Assembly: GCF_018531465.1 (NCBI RefSeq)
Contig: NZ_JAHDTF010000021.1
Coordinates: forward strand, 62,001-126,000
Direction: 5' to 3'
DNA from: Sphaerisporangium fuscum
Lineage (GTDB): Bacteria > Actinomycetota > Actinomycetes > Streptosporangiales > Streptosporangiaceae
DNA: 64,000 bases
Shown: one piece after another, positions 34,024-42,266 of the stretch
Numbering within the stretch: the first letter of the stretch is position 1
Layout of the letters: every line of letters begins with the position of its first letter
Notes under the pieces: generated by a model
Seen by the model: only the letters and a program-made list of their open reading frames with translations
Databases searched by the model: none
What the model was told of the DNA's origin: nothing
Program-made: the position numbers and the translations under genes

Positions 34024-35298
34024 TCAGGCGGAGGCGGAGGCCTGCTCGATGAGGTCGGCGGCCCGGTGCAGGCCGTCGCGGCGGCGGATCTCCTCGCCGG
34101 CCTCGGCGAGCCGCGCCCGCAGGGCGGTGTCGCCGAGCAGCCTGTCGAGGGCGCCGAGCAGATCCTCGTCGGTGAAGGTGTAGGTCGGAAGGCGGACGCC
34201 GAGGCCGAGCTCGTCCATCCGCTGGGCGTTGTCGTACTGGTCCCAGAACAACGGCAGCAGGATCATCGGCTTGCCGAAGTGCAGCGCCTCGGTGGTGGTG
34301 TTGTTGCCGCCGTGCGTGATGACCAGGTCCACCAGCGGGATGATCTTCGTCTGCGGCACGAACTCGGCGCCCCACATGTTGCCGGCCAGCTTGATCTCCT
34401 CGTGCAGCGGGCCCTTGGAGACGATGTACCGGTGCGGCGTGGTGGCCAGCACGTCGATCACCCGCTGCATCAGCTCGACGTCCGCCGAGCCGAGCGAGCC
34501 GAGCGAGAAGTAGACCAGCGCGCCCTCGCCGCCCGCCAGGGACGCGGGCGGCTCGAAGGCCTCGTCGGTCTCCCGGACGGAGGAGTCGAGCCGGTGCCAC
34601 GACGCGTCCAGCGGGCGGGCGTCGGTGTAGTCGGCGATCTCGGGGAACACGTACAGGTTCAGGTCGCCCTCGTGGACGAACTCCAGGTCGGGCAGCGCGG
34701 GCGCGCCCTGCTCGACGACCCATTCGTTGAACGCCGTCCAGATCTCCCGGTGGGTCCGGTCGTACTCGGCGCGGAAGGCCTCCCACTCGGAGCGGTCGCC
34801 GGCGGGCAGCCCGCTGAACACCGGCGGGACGTCCTCGCCCTTCACCTCCAGCGGGTTGCAGGAGACGATGCGCACGAACGGCTTGCCGGCGGTGAGCAGC
34901 GCGGGGAAGGTGATCACGTTGTCCTCGACGATGACGTCGGGCCGCACCCGCTCGATGATGGCCTTCAGCTGCGGCTCGCAGTACTTCACGCCGTCGATGA
35001 GCGCCTCCCAGATCGGCTTGGTGACGGTCTCGAGCTGGGCCAGGGTCGACTTGCGGTACTCCGGGGCCGTGTCGCGGATGAAGTCCTTCCAGAACTGGCC
35101 GGGGTCCTGCTCCTCCTCGGCCGGCGGGGCGAGGTCGACCAGGTCCTCCTCGAAGCCGAGCGCCTCCAGCTTGCCCTTCCAGGACGCCTCCGCGGCGAAG
35201 ACCACGCGGTGGCCGCGGCGACGCAGGATGTCGCCGATCCCGATGCAGTTGTTCGTCGGCCCGTAGGCGCTCTCGGGCATGAACAAGATGGTGGCCAT
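34024..35298 (-). CDS. MGT-type glycosyltransferase (GT1 family)
   Basis: A 424-residue GT-B fold enzyme that would transfer a sugar from a nucleotide sugar to a small acceptor. The N-terminal acceptor domain begins MATILFMPESAYGPTNN. The C-terminal donor domain has YFSLGSLGSADVELMQRVID, PLVDLVITHGGNNTTTEALH and PMILLPLFWDQYDNAQRM, the macrolide-glycosyltransferase/UGT signature. No polyketide or peptide synthase genes are nearby, so the acceptor is unclear. A TTGAA-N6-TTCAA site lies 17 bases before its start, and the divergent tetR suggests repression by that protein. Confidence 0.88.
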   Translation of the reverse strand: MATILFMPESAYGPTNNCIGIGDILRRRGHRVVFAAEASWKGKLEALGFEEDLVDLAPPAEEEQDPGQFWKDFIRDTAPEYRKSTLAQLETVTKPIWEALIDGVKYCEPQLKAIIERVRPDVIVEDNVITFPALLTAGKPFVRIVSCNPLEVKGEDVPPVFSGLPAGDRSEWEAFRAEYDRTHREIWTAFNEWVVEQGAPALPDLEFVHEGDLNLYVFPEIADYTDARPLDASWHRLDSSVRETDEAFEPPASLAGGEGALVYFSLGSLGSADVELMQRVIDVLATTPHRYIVSKGPLHEEIKLAGNMWGAEFVPQTKIIPLVDLVITHGGNNTTTEALHFGKPMILLPLFWDQYDNAQRMDELGLGVRLPTYTFTDEDLLGALDRLLGDTALRARLAEAGEEIRRRDGLHRAADLIEQASASA

Positions 35299-35314
35299 GG
35301 CTACTCCCAGAGAA

Positions 35315-35330
35315 TTGAAGGACGATTCAA
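35315..35330. promoter_or_regulatory. Putative TetR operator before the glycosyltransferase
   Basis: TTGAA-GGACGA-TTCAA, a perfect inverted repeat with 5-bp arms, 17 bases upstream of the glycosyltransferase ATG. Related sites lie before tetR (35393-35408) and before the kinase gene (40116-40133). Confidence 0.55.
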
Positions 35331-35392
35331 ATACGTGTGGGGCAAGCGGGTCAATACACTGCTCGCTATGGCTTCCACCGCATGCCGCGTTT

Positions 35393-35408
35393 TAGACTCC
35401 GACTTCAA
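35393..35408. promoter_or_regulatory. Putative TetR operator before tetR
   Basis: TAGAC-TCCGAC-TTCAA, one good half site. Its spacer and right arm nearly match the perfect site at 40116-40133 (TTGAA-TCCGAG-TTCAA). It ends 24 bases before the tetR ATG, consistent with autoregulation. Confidence 0.5.
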
Positions 35409-35432
35409 CAACGGGGCGCAGGGAGGGGTCGC

Positions 35433-36047
35433 ATGACCGCGCGCAAGAGCCGGGCGGACCGCCGGGTCGACCTCATCGAGGCGGCGCGGCGGGCGATCCT
35501 CCGTCACGGCACCCAGGGAGTGCACCTCAACCACGTCGCCGAGGAGGCCGGACTGACCTCCGGGGCGGTCCTGTACCACTACCCCGACCTCAGCGAACTG
35601 CTGGTGGAGGCCCACCACGCCGGCATGGAGAGGTTCTACGAGCTGCGCGTCAAGCGCATCGCCGGGCTGAGCGACCCCGCCGAGAAGCTCGTGGTCACCA
35701 TACGCTCCGGGCTTCCCGTCGGTCCGGACGACCCCGGCGTGCGGCTGCTCAACGAGCTCGGCGGCGCCGCGGCGCGCAACCGGGTCTACGCCGTGCTGCT
35801 GACCACCCTGTACGACCGCCAGGTGTCGATGTACCAGTCGATCCTCGACACCGGCGCCGCGCTCGGGGTGTTCACCCTGGCCGGCGACCCGGTGGCGATC
35901 GCGCGCAACCTCGTGGCGCTCGAGGACGCCTACGGCTACCGCATCACGGCCCGGCACCCGGTGATCGGCCCCGAGGAGGCGGCCGAGCTGATCCTCGGCT
36001 ACGCGCGCACCGTCACCGGCCATCCGCTCGGGGCGTCCGCCGGCTGA
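35433..36047 (+). CDS. TetR-family transcriptional regulator
   Basis: A 204-residue TetR regulator. The helix-turn-helix spans about residues 10-60 (RVDLIEAARRAILRHGTQGV, EEAGLTSGAVLYHYPD) and the rest is the ligand-binding helical domain. ATG 35433 has GGGAGGGG 6 bases upstream; earlier in-frame starts lie in the operator. It is divergent from the glycosyltransferase and convergent with potA-like. Matching inverted repeats near three start codons suggest it controls the glycosyltransferase-aldehyde dehydrogenase pair, itself, and the kinase-SIS pair. The ligand is unknown. Confidence 0.9.
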   Translation: MTARKSRADRRVDLIEAARRAILRHGTQGVHLNHVAEEAGLTSGAVLYHYPDLSELLVEAHHAGMERFYELRVKRIAGLSDPAEKLVVTIRSGLPVGPDDPGVRLLNELGGAAARNRVYAVLLTTLYDRQVSMYQSILDTGAALGVFTLAGDPVAIARNLVALEDAYGYRITARHPVIGPEEAAELILGYARTVTGHPLGASAG

Positions 36048-36061
36048 GGCCGTGGCCGCGT

Positions 36062-37126
36062 TCATGACGCGATCAGCACGGCGTCCGCCGCCGCCCAGTC
36101 CAGGCCCACCTCCGCGCCCGTCTCGACGCGGCTCGGCCCCTGCGCGGCCACCAGGATCGGCCGGTCGTGCCCGTCCACCCGCACCGCGATGTGGGAGACG
36201 CCGCCATAGAAGCTCACGTCGGCGACCGTGCCCCTGAGGATCCCGTCGCCGCCCAGGCGCACCGACTCCGGCCGCACGCCGAGCAGGGCACGCCCCCCCT
36301 CGGCGAGTTCCCCCTCGGCGGGAAGCGTGCCGAGCCCCGGCACCGCCAGGCCGCCCTCGGCGACCGTCCCCTCGAACAGGTTGTTGGCGCCGATGAAGCC
36401 GGCCACGAACGGCGTGCCCGGCCGCTCGTACAGCGGCACCGGCGCGTCGACCTGCTGCACCCGGCCGGCCTGCAGGACGGCGATGCGGTCGGCGAGCGAC
36501 ATGGCCTCCTCCTGGTCGTGGGTGACCACGACGAAGGTGATGCCGACCTCGTTCTGCAGGCGCTTGAGCTCCAGCTGCATCTCGGCGCGGACCTTCTTGT
36601 CCAGCGCCGACAGCGGCTCGTCGAGCAGCAGCAGCCGGGGCCGCTTCACGATGGCCCGGGCCAGCGCCACCCGCTGCCGCTGGCCGCCGGAGAGCTGGTG
36701 GGGGCGGCGGTTCGCCTGCTCGCCGAGGCCGACCGTGGCCAGCACCTCCTCCACGCGCGACCTGACCTCGGCCCGGGGCAGCTTCTCGCGCTCCAGGCCG
36801 TAGGCGACGTTCCTGGCCACGCTCATGTGGGGGAACAGCGCGTACGACTGGAACATCAGGTTGACCGGGCGGCGGTGCGGCGGCAGGGCCAGCAGGTCGG
36901 CCCCGTCGAGGGTGACGCCGCCGGCGTCGGGCGACTCGAACCCGGCCAGGATGCGCAGCAGCGTGGTCTTGCCGCAGCCGCTCGGGCCGAGCAGGGCGAA
37001 GAACTCCCCCTGCCGGATGTCCAGGGTGACCTCGTCGAGGGCGGTGACCTCGCCGAACCGCCGGGTGACGCCCTCGATGGCCACCAGCGTCCGGGAGGCG
37101 GGGGGCGCGTCGGGAACAGCACTCAT
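36062..37126 (-). CDS. potA: Polyamine-type ABC transporter ATP-binding protein
   Basis: A 354-residue PotA-type ATPase. Walker A GPSGCGKTT, Q loop MFQSYALFPHM, signature LSGGQRQRVALARAI, Walker B LLLLDEPLSALDKK, switch His VVTHDQEEAM, and a C-terminal TOBE domain (ALLGVRPESVRLGG). ATG 37126 overlaps the stop of the upstream permease (ATGA); the longer open frame is an artefact of the permease gene. It ends 15 bases from the convergent tetR stop codon. Confidence 0.92.
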   Translation of the reverse strand: MSAVPDAPPASRTLVAIEGVTRRFGEVTALDEVTLDIRQGEFFALLGPSGCGKTTLLRILAGFESPDAGGVTLDGADLLALPPHRRPVNLMFQSYALFPHMSVARNVAYGLEREKLPRAEVRSRVEEVLATVGLGEQANRRPHQLSGGQRQRVALARAIVKRPRLLLLDEPLSALDKKVRAEMQLELKRLQNEVGITFVVVTHDQEEAMSLADRIAVLQAGRVQQVDAPVPLYERPGTPFVAGFIGANNLFEGTVAEGGLAVPGLGTLPAEGELAEGGRALLGVRPESVRLGGDGILRGTVADVSFYGGVSHIAVRVDGHDRPILVAAQGPSRVETGAEVGLDWAAADAVLIAS

Positions 37127-37896
37127 GACAGGGACTCCGTCAGTCGGGTCATCCGCTGGGCCACGATGACGACGGTGAAGCTCACCGCGAGCAGGATCGT
37201 GGCCAGCGCGTTGATCTCTGGGGTGACCCCGAAGCGCACCATCGAGTAGATGACGATGGGCAGGGTCGGCTCGGTCGGGGCCGCGGTGAAGAACGCGATC
37301 ACGAACTCGTCGATCGACAGGGTGAAGGCGAGCAGCGCCCCCGCGGCGATGCCGGGGGCCAGGGTCGGCAGCGTGATCCTGACGAACGTCGCCAGGGGTG
37401 TCGCGCCCAGGTCGCGGGAGGCCTCCTCCAGGGAGGTGTCGGCGTGGGCGAGGCGGGTGCGCACCACCGCGGCCACGAACGCCATCCCGAAGACCGTGTG
37501 GGCCAGGATCACCGAGTGCAGGCCCAGCGTCATCTTGACCATCACGTAGAACATCAGCAGGCCGATGGCCAGCACGATGTCGGGCAGGATCGCGGGGAGC
37601 AGGCCGAGCGCGTCGAGCAGCCGCGACCGGGAGTGGCGGGCCATGCCGACGGCGAGCAGCGTGCCGAGCACCGTGGAGAGCGCGGTGGCGCCCCCGGCGA
37701 CGATGAGCGTGTTCACCAGGCCGTGCAGGATCGTGTCGTCCTCCGCCAGGCGGCCGTACCACTTCAGGCTAGCCCCCTCGAAGATGTACGGGGATCTGCC
37801 GCTGTTGAACGACATCACCACGAGCACGACGATCGGGGTGTAGAGGAAGACGTAGGTGGCCCAGAAGGGCACGTAGATGAGGCGGCGCCTAGCCAC
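37123..37896 (-). CDS. potC: Polyamine-type ABC transporter permease (PotC-like)
   Basis: A 257-residue permease with six membrane segments and the EAA loop EEASRDLGATPLATFVRITL followed by P. The start YVFLYTPIVVLVVMSFNSG is typical of PotC. It overlaps the PotB-like gene at its start by 8 bases and the ATPase gene at its end by four, so the four transporter genes form one operon. Confidence 0.92.
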   Translation of the reverse strand: MARRRLIYVPFWATYVFLYTPIVVLVVMSFNSGRSPYIFEGASLKWYGRLAEDDTILHGLVNTLIVAGGATALSTVLGTLLAVGMARHSRSRLLDALGLLPAILPDIVLAIGLLMFYVMVKMTLGLHSVILAHTVFGMAFVAAVVRTRLAHADTSLEEASRDLGATPLATFVRITLPTLAPGIAAGALLAFTLSIDEFVIAFFTAAPTEPTLPIVIYSMVRFGVTPEINALATILLAVSFTVVIVAQRMTRLTESLS

Positions 37897-38815
37897 GGCG
37901 GTCCTCCGATCCGCCGTACGCCCGCGACGCCCACGCCTGCGCGAACAGCAGGACGACCAGCACGGCGATCACGGCCAGTGCCAGGGTGGAGCCGAACGGC
38001 CAGTCGCGGGCCTTGAGGAACTGGTCCCTGATGAGGGTGCCGACCATGGTGGACCGGCCGCCGCCGAGGATCTCGGGGATGACGAAGTTGCCCAGGCACG
38101 GCACGAAGACGAACACGCAGCCGGTCAGCACCCCCGGCATGGTCAGCGGCAGCGTCACCGACCAGAAGGTGCGGGCCGGGCGGGCGCCGAGGTTCGCCGA
38201 GGCCTCCCGCAGCTGCGGGTCGAGCCGTTCGATCGCGGCGTACAGGGGAAGGATCATCAACGGCAGGTAGGAGTACAGCAGGCCGGTGACGACGGCCGCC
38301 TGGTTGTAGAGCAGTTCGAGCGGCCTGTCGATCAGCCCGATGCCGGTGAGGGCCTTGTTGACCAGGCCGGGCCCGCTCAGCACGATCGTCCAGGCGTAGA
38401 CGCGGATCAGGAAGTTCGTCCAGAACGGCATGACGACCGCGATGAGCGCGACCGTCTTCCACTTCCTCGGCAGGTGGGCGATGGCGTAGGCCGTGGGGTA
38501 GCCGATCAGCAGCGCCACGGCCGTGGTCAGCGCGGCGGTCTTCACCGAGCCGGCCACGATGTCGAGGTACAGCGGGTCGAGCAGGCGGCCGAAGTTCTCG
38601 CCGGTGGCCTCGTAGACCACTCCGCCGAAGCGTCCCCTCCGGAAGATGGTGTAGCTCAGCACGAGGGCGAGCGGCACCAGCAGCAGGACGATCAGGTAGC
38701 CGGCCCCGGGGCCGAGGAACGCCAGCCGCGCCGCGGCGCGCCCGAGGGAGCGCGGCCGGCGCGGCGTGGGACCGGCCGCGACGGCGGGCCGGGAGATGTC
38801 TTGCTCTGCGGTCAC
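37889..38815 (-). CDS. potB: Polyamine-type ABC transporter permease (PotB-like)
   Basis: A 308-residue permease with a cytoplasmic head of about 30 residues, six membrane segments and the EAA loop REASANLGARPARTFWSVTL. Segment MPFWTNFLIRVYAW is a PotB hallmark. It lies 13 bases after the binding-protein gene and pairs with the PotC-like permease. Confidence 0.92.
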   Translation of the reverse strand: MTAEQDISRPAVAAGPTPRRPRSLGRAAARLAFLGPGAGYLIVLLLVPLALVLSYTIFRRGRFGGVVYEATGENFGRLLDPLYLDIVAGSVKTAALTTAVALLIGYPTAYAIAHLPRKWKTVALIAVVMPFWTNFLIRVYAWTIVLSGPGLVNKALTGIGLIDRPLELLYNQAAVVTGLLYSYLPLMILPLYAAIERLDPQLREASANLGARPARTFWSVTLPLTMPGVLTGCVFVFVPCLGNFVIPEILGGGRSTMVGTLIRDQFLKARDWPFGSTLALAVIAVLVVLLFAQAWASRAYGGSEDRRG

Positions 38816-38828
38816 CGCGGAACCGCCG

Positions 38829-39965
38829 TCACTGGCTCGCGGCCTGGATCTCGGTGGCCAGGCGGGTGTACTTGGTGGAGTCCTCGCCGAGGTCCACGAT
38901 CGACTCGCCCTTCAGGAGCTCGGCCGCGCTCATCCGCAAGGGCGGGTTCTCGTCCAGGAGCTTGCCGTCGCTCTTGGCGACGAGTTCCATCGCGGCCTTG
39001 TTGGGCACCTTGTAGAGGATGTTCTGCGCCACCCAGCTGTGGACCGCGGGGTCCAGGATGTAGTTGACGAAGGCGTGGGCGGCCTCTTTGTTCCTGGACG
39101 ACTTCATGATCACCATGGTGTCCGACCAGAGGTCGCTGCCCTCCTTGGGCACCGTGAACTTGATCTTCGGGTTCTTGGTCGGGCACCAGCCGTCCCACGC
39201 CTCGACCAGCGCCGCCTGGCCGTCCTCGAGCTTCTTGCCGAAGGTCGTGTCGTCGTAGAGCATGCCCGCCTTCTTGGCCTTCAGCAGGAGGTCCTTGGCC
39301 TGCGCGAGCTGGTTGTCGTCGGCGGTGTTGACGGAGTAGCCGAGCATCTTCAGGGCGGGCAGCGCGAGCCAGCGCTCGGTGGTCATCATGGTGACCTTGC
39401 CCTTGAGGTCCGCCGGGAAGTTCAGCAGGTCGTTCCAGCTCGTCGGCGGGGTCTTCACCAGGTCGGAGCGGTAGCAGATGCCCGTCGTGCCCCACGTGTA
39501 GGGGACGGCGAACTTGGTGCCCTTGTCGAACGACAGCTGCGACGCCTCCGGGTAGAGGTTGGCGAGGTTCGGGATCAGCTCGGGGTGGAGCGGCTCGAGA
39601 AGACCCTGCTCGGCGAGGGCCTGGGCGTACTGACCGGAGACGAACGCGACGTCGACCGTCTCGCCGCCCGCCGTCAGCTTGGCCATGGCCGTCTCGTTGG
39701 TGTCGTGGATGGCGACCTTGACGGGGAAGCCCAGCTTCTCCTGCACCTTCTGCGGAAGGTCGGCGGGGCTGTAGCCGTCCCAGATGGTGATGGCCAGCGA
39801 CTGCTTCTTCAGGTCGGCCTTCGGGTCCAGCCGGGCGGCGTCCCCGGCCGTCGCCGCGCCATCGGCGCCGCTGGAGCCGGCGCCACCGCAGGACGTGAGG
39901 GTGAGCGCGAGACCGGCGGCGGCGACGGCGGCCGGAAGACGACGGGCGTACCGGGTTCGGGGCAC
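38829..39965 (-). CDS. potD: Polyamine-type substrate-binding lipoprotein (PotD-like)
   Basis: A 378-residue binding lipoprotein. The signal peptide ends at lipobox LTSC. The mature protein has WDGYSPADLPQKVQEKLGF, HDTNETAMAKLTAGGETVD, EPLHPELIPNLANLYPEA and VPYTWGTTGICYRSDL, the usual PotD/PotF pattern. GTG 39965 follows AAGGAG by 8 bases. The ligand is probably a polyamine or related cationic compound, but binding residues cannot be confirmed without a model. It is first in the potD-B-C-A operon and divergent from the kinase-SIS pair. Confidence 0.9.
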   Translation of the reverse strand: MPRTRYARRLPAAVAAAGLALTLTSCGGAGSSGADGAATAGDAARLDPKADLKKQSLAITIWDGYSPADLPQKVQEKLGFPVKVAIHDTNETAMAKLTAGGETVDVAFVSGQYAQALAEQGLLEPLHPELIPNLANLYPEASQLSFDKGTKFAVPYTWGTTGICYRSDLVKTPPTSWNDLLNFPADLKGKVTMMTTERWLALPALKMLGYSVNTADDNQLAQAKDLLLKAKKAGMLYDDTTFGKKLEDGQAALVEAWDGWCPTKNPKIKFTVPKEGSDLWSDTMVIMKSSRNKEAAHAFVNYILDPAVHSWVAQNILYKVPNKAAMELVAKSDGKLLDENPPLRMSAAELLKGESIVDLGEDSTKYTRLATEIQAASQ

Positions 39966-40115
39966 AGCCGCTACTCCTTGGATTGTGAAGGTCCCGCGGT
40001 ACGGCGGACCACGGTGCCTGACCTGCGCACGGCGAATTAAGGGAGGAGTGTTGCAGCCCATATCAACATGGGCAAGACTTTGCGCGACATTGTTAGCTCG
40101 CAGTTTGGTTGACGA

Positions 40116-40133
40116 GTTGAATCCGAGTTCAAC
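40116..40133. promoter_or_regulatory. Putative TetR operator before the sugar kinase
   Basis: GTTGAA-TCCGAG-TTCAAC, a perfect 6-6-6 inverted repeat, 25 bases before GTG 40159 and about 150 bases upstream of the potD-like start. It is the best copy of the three related sites linked to the tetR gene 4.7 kb away. Confidence 0.6.
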
Positions 40134-40158
40134 AGAGCCCGGCGGGGCGTGGCCGTAC

Positions 40159-41274
40159 GTGTCGCCTCCGGAGGCCGGGGAGGGCGGCAGCGCGCGTCTC
40201 GTCGCCGCCCTGTCCCGCGACGCCGCTCCTCCGCCCGGGTACACCGTCCGGCGCTTCCATCCCCTGCCTCCCATCGAGACCACTGCCGCCGAACGGGGCT
40301 TCGACGTCGACCAGACCAACCACTCGGTGGTCGTCGGCGACCGGGTGGTCGTCAAATGGCTCACCCCGCCGGTGCCGCTCCCCTATCCCGCACCCGAGGT
40401 CTTCGCCCACCTGACGGCCGTGGGCTTCACCGAGACGGCCCTGCCGTACGCCGCGCTCTCCGCCGAGGAGCCCGGCGGGCCCGGCACCCTGGTCGCCCTG
40501 GTCACGGCCTACCTGCCGCAGGCCGCGGACGGCTGGGAGTGGTGCCTCGAGGAGGCCGTCGCCGGCCGTACGGCGTTCGCCGCCGACCTGGGGCGGCTCG
40601 CCGCCGACCTGCACGCGGCCATGGCGACCCCCTCGCCGGCGTTCCCCGAGCCGGTGCGCCTCGCGCACCCCGGCGGCGCATGGGCCGAGCGCGCCGGGGA
40701 GGCGCTGCGCGAGGCGCTGGAGCTGACCGGTGGCGAGGACGGCGCCTGGCTCGCCGCGCACGCCGGGACCCTGGCCCGCGAGATGGAGCCGCTCGGCGCG
40801 GCCCGCACCGGCGACGGCGGGACGCCGCTCATCCGCATCCACGGCGACCTGCACGTGGGGCAGATCCTGCGCTGGCGCGACGGCTACGCCGTGATCGACT
40901 TCGACGGCAACCCGACGGTCAGGGGGGCCGAGCCGTTCCAGCCCGCCGCCCGCGACCTCGCGCAGCTCGCCACGAGCCTGGAGCACGTCGCCCAGGTGGC
41001 GATCAAACGCAGGGGCGCCGATCCCGCGGAGGCCCTGCGATGGGCGGCGGCGGCCCGTGAGGTCCTGCTGTCGTCCTACCGCGGCCGTCTCGGGGCCCTC
41101 GGCATGTCGTGGCTCCTGGCCGAGCCGCTGCTGCGCCCCTTCGAGGCCGAGCAGGAGTGCCGCGAGCTGATCTACGCCGCCCGCCACCTCCCCCGGTGGC
41201 GCTACGCCCCCATGGGCGTCCTGCGCGCCCGCTACCCGGAGCGGGCCGCGCCCGGCCCTCAGGAGATCATGTGA
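40159..41274 (+). CDS. Sugar kinase of the maltokinase/glucosamine kinase type
   Basis: A 371-residue aminoglycoside-phosphotransferase-fold kinase. The N-terminal cap region contains VVVGDRVVVKWL (nucleotide-binding Lys), and the catalytic part has IRIHGDLHVGQILRW and VIDFDGNP, giving the catalytic Asp and metal ligands as in maltokinase. The pairing with a SIS-domain sugar isomerase or deaminase resembles actinobacterial glucosamine kinases; that substrate is inferred. The start is uncertain: GTG 40159 is chosen because it keeps the operator-to-start distance of the other two sites; TTG 40117 or 40105 are also in frame. Its stop overlaps the SIS gene (GTGA). Confidence 0.85.
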   Translation: MSPPEAGEGGSARLVAALSRDAAPPPGYTVRRFHPLPPIETTAAERGFDVDQTNHSVVVGDRVVVKWLTPPVPLPYPAPEVFAHLTAVGFTETALPYAALSAEEPGGPGTLVALVTAYLPQAADGWEWCLEEAVAGRTAFAADLGRLAADLHAAMATPSPAFPEPVRLAHPGGAWAERAGEALREALELTGGEDGAWLAAHAGTLAREMEPLGAARTGDGGTPLIRIHGDLHVGQILRWRDGYAVIDFDGNPTVRGAEPFQPAARDLAQLATSLEHVAQVAIKRRGADPAEALRWAAAAREVLLSSYRGRLGALGMSWLLAEPLLRPFEAEQECRELIYAARHLPRWRYAPMGVLRARYPERAAPGPQEIM

Positions 41275-42224
41275 ACCCCGAACTGTACCTGGCCGACCTC
41301 CACGCCAAGCCCGAGGCGCTTTCGGCCCTGGCGCGGGCCCTGGAGAGCCGTGATCCCTTCGAGGGGCTGCCCGAGGGGATCCGCCGGGTGGTCTTCCTCG
41401 GCATGGGCAGCTCGCGCTACGCCGCCGGGGTCGCCGCGCTGCGCCTGCGCGCCGCGGGCGTCGACGCCGTCGCCGAGTACGGCTCGGCCGCCATCGGGTA
41501 CCCGCCCGGGGAGGGCACGCTGGTCGTCGCCATCTCGGCCACGGGCGGCAGCCGGGAGACGCTGGACGCCCTGTCGCGGCACCTCGGACGCTCGACGGTC
41601 CTCGCCCTGACGAACACGCCGGGGTCGCCGGTGACGCGCGGCGCCGACCTGGTGGCCGAGATGCTGGCCGGCGAGGAGCGCGGAGGGGTCTCCTGCCGCA
41701 CCTTCCAGCACACGCTGGCGCTGCTGCTCGCCCTCGAATCACGCCTGACCGGGGTCGAGGCCGACGTGCCCGGCCTGGTCCGCCGGGCCGCCGAGGCGAG
41801 CGCCGACCTGCTGGACCGCCGTGGCGAGTGGCTGCCCGGCGTGCTGTCGCTGCTCGACGGGCCGCACGGGGTGTACACGATCGCGCCCGCCGAGCGGCTG
41901 TCGTCGGCCGAGCAGTCGGCGCTGATGTTCCGCGAGGGCCCGCGCCGCCCGGCCGACGCCTGCGAGACGGGCGACTGGGCGCACGTGGACGTGTACCTCA
42001 CCAAGACCCTCGACTACCGGGCGATCCTGTTCCCCGGCTCGCGTTACGACGAACAGGCGATGGAGTGGGTGAGGCAGCGGGGCTCCACCGTGCTCGCCGT
42101 CGGCGGCGAGGTGGAGGGAGCCCACGGCCTGAGGTACGCGGGCGACGACCACCCGGAGGTGGCGTTGCTGACCGAGACGCTGGTGGCCGAGCTGGTCGCC
42201 GGCACGTGGTGGGCCCGGGGCTGA
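41271..42224 (+). CDS. SIS-domain sugar-phosphate isomerase/deaminase-like protein
   Basis: A 317-residue protein with two SIS domains, as in the isomerase half of GlmS and in AgaS/FrlB proteins. Domain 1 has VVFLGMGSSRYAAGVAAL and VVAISATGGSRETLDAL; domain 2 has the YTIAPAERLSSAEQSALMFR segment and GDWAHVDVYL. The glutamine amidotransferase domain of GlmS is absent. GTG 41271 has AGGAG 6 bases upstream and overlaps the kinase stop. With the kinase it could phosphorylate and then isomerise or deaminate an amino sugar. Confidence 0.87.
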   Translation: MNPELYLADLHAKPEALSALARALESRDPFEGLPEGIRRVVFLGMGSSRYAAGVAALRLRAAGVDAVAEYGSAAIGYPPGEGTLVVAISATGGSRETLDALSRHLGRSTVLALTNTPGSPVTRGADLVAEMLAGEERGGVSCRTFQHTLALLLALESRLTGVEADVPGLVRRAAEASADLLDRRGEWLPGVLSLLDGPHGVYTIAPAERLSSAEQSALMFREGPRRPADACETGDWAHVDVYLTKTLDYRAILFPGSRYDEQAMEWVRQRGSTVLAVGGEVEGAHGLRYAGDDHPEVALLTETLVAELVAGTWWARG

Positions 42225-42231
42225 GCCCGGG

Positions 42232-42263
42232 GTGTCCGGTGCGGCGGTGGCCGTACCGGACAC
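42232..42263. terminator. Bidirectional hairpin, SIS gene and cvnD3
   Basis: A perfect 9-bp stem (GTGTCCGGT with ACCGGACAC) with a GC-rich 14-base loop lies between the convergent SIS and cvnD3 genes. It is probably the terminator for both. Confidence 0.65.
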
Positions 42264-42266
42264 GGC

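Noticed and set aside
39784..41274. 496-residue kinase start at 39784
   Set aside because: The upstream 125 codons overlap the signal-peptide end of the divergent PotD-like gene and lack kinase similarity.
32518..42224. Antibiotic biosynthetic gene cluster
   Set aside because: A glycosyltransferase, TetR and transporter are present, but there is no polyketide, peptide or other scaffold-forming enzyme.
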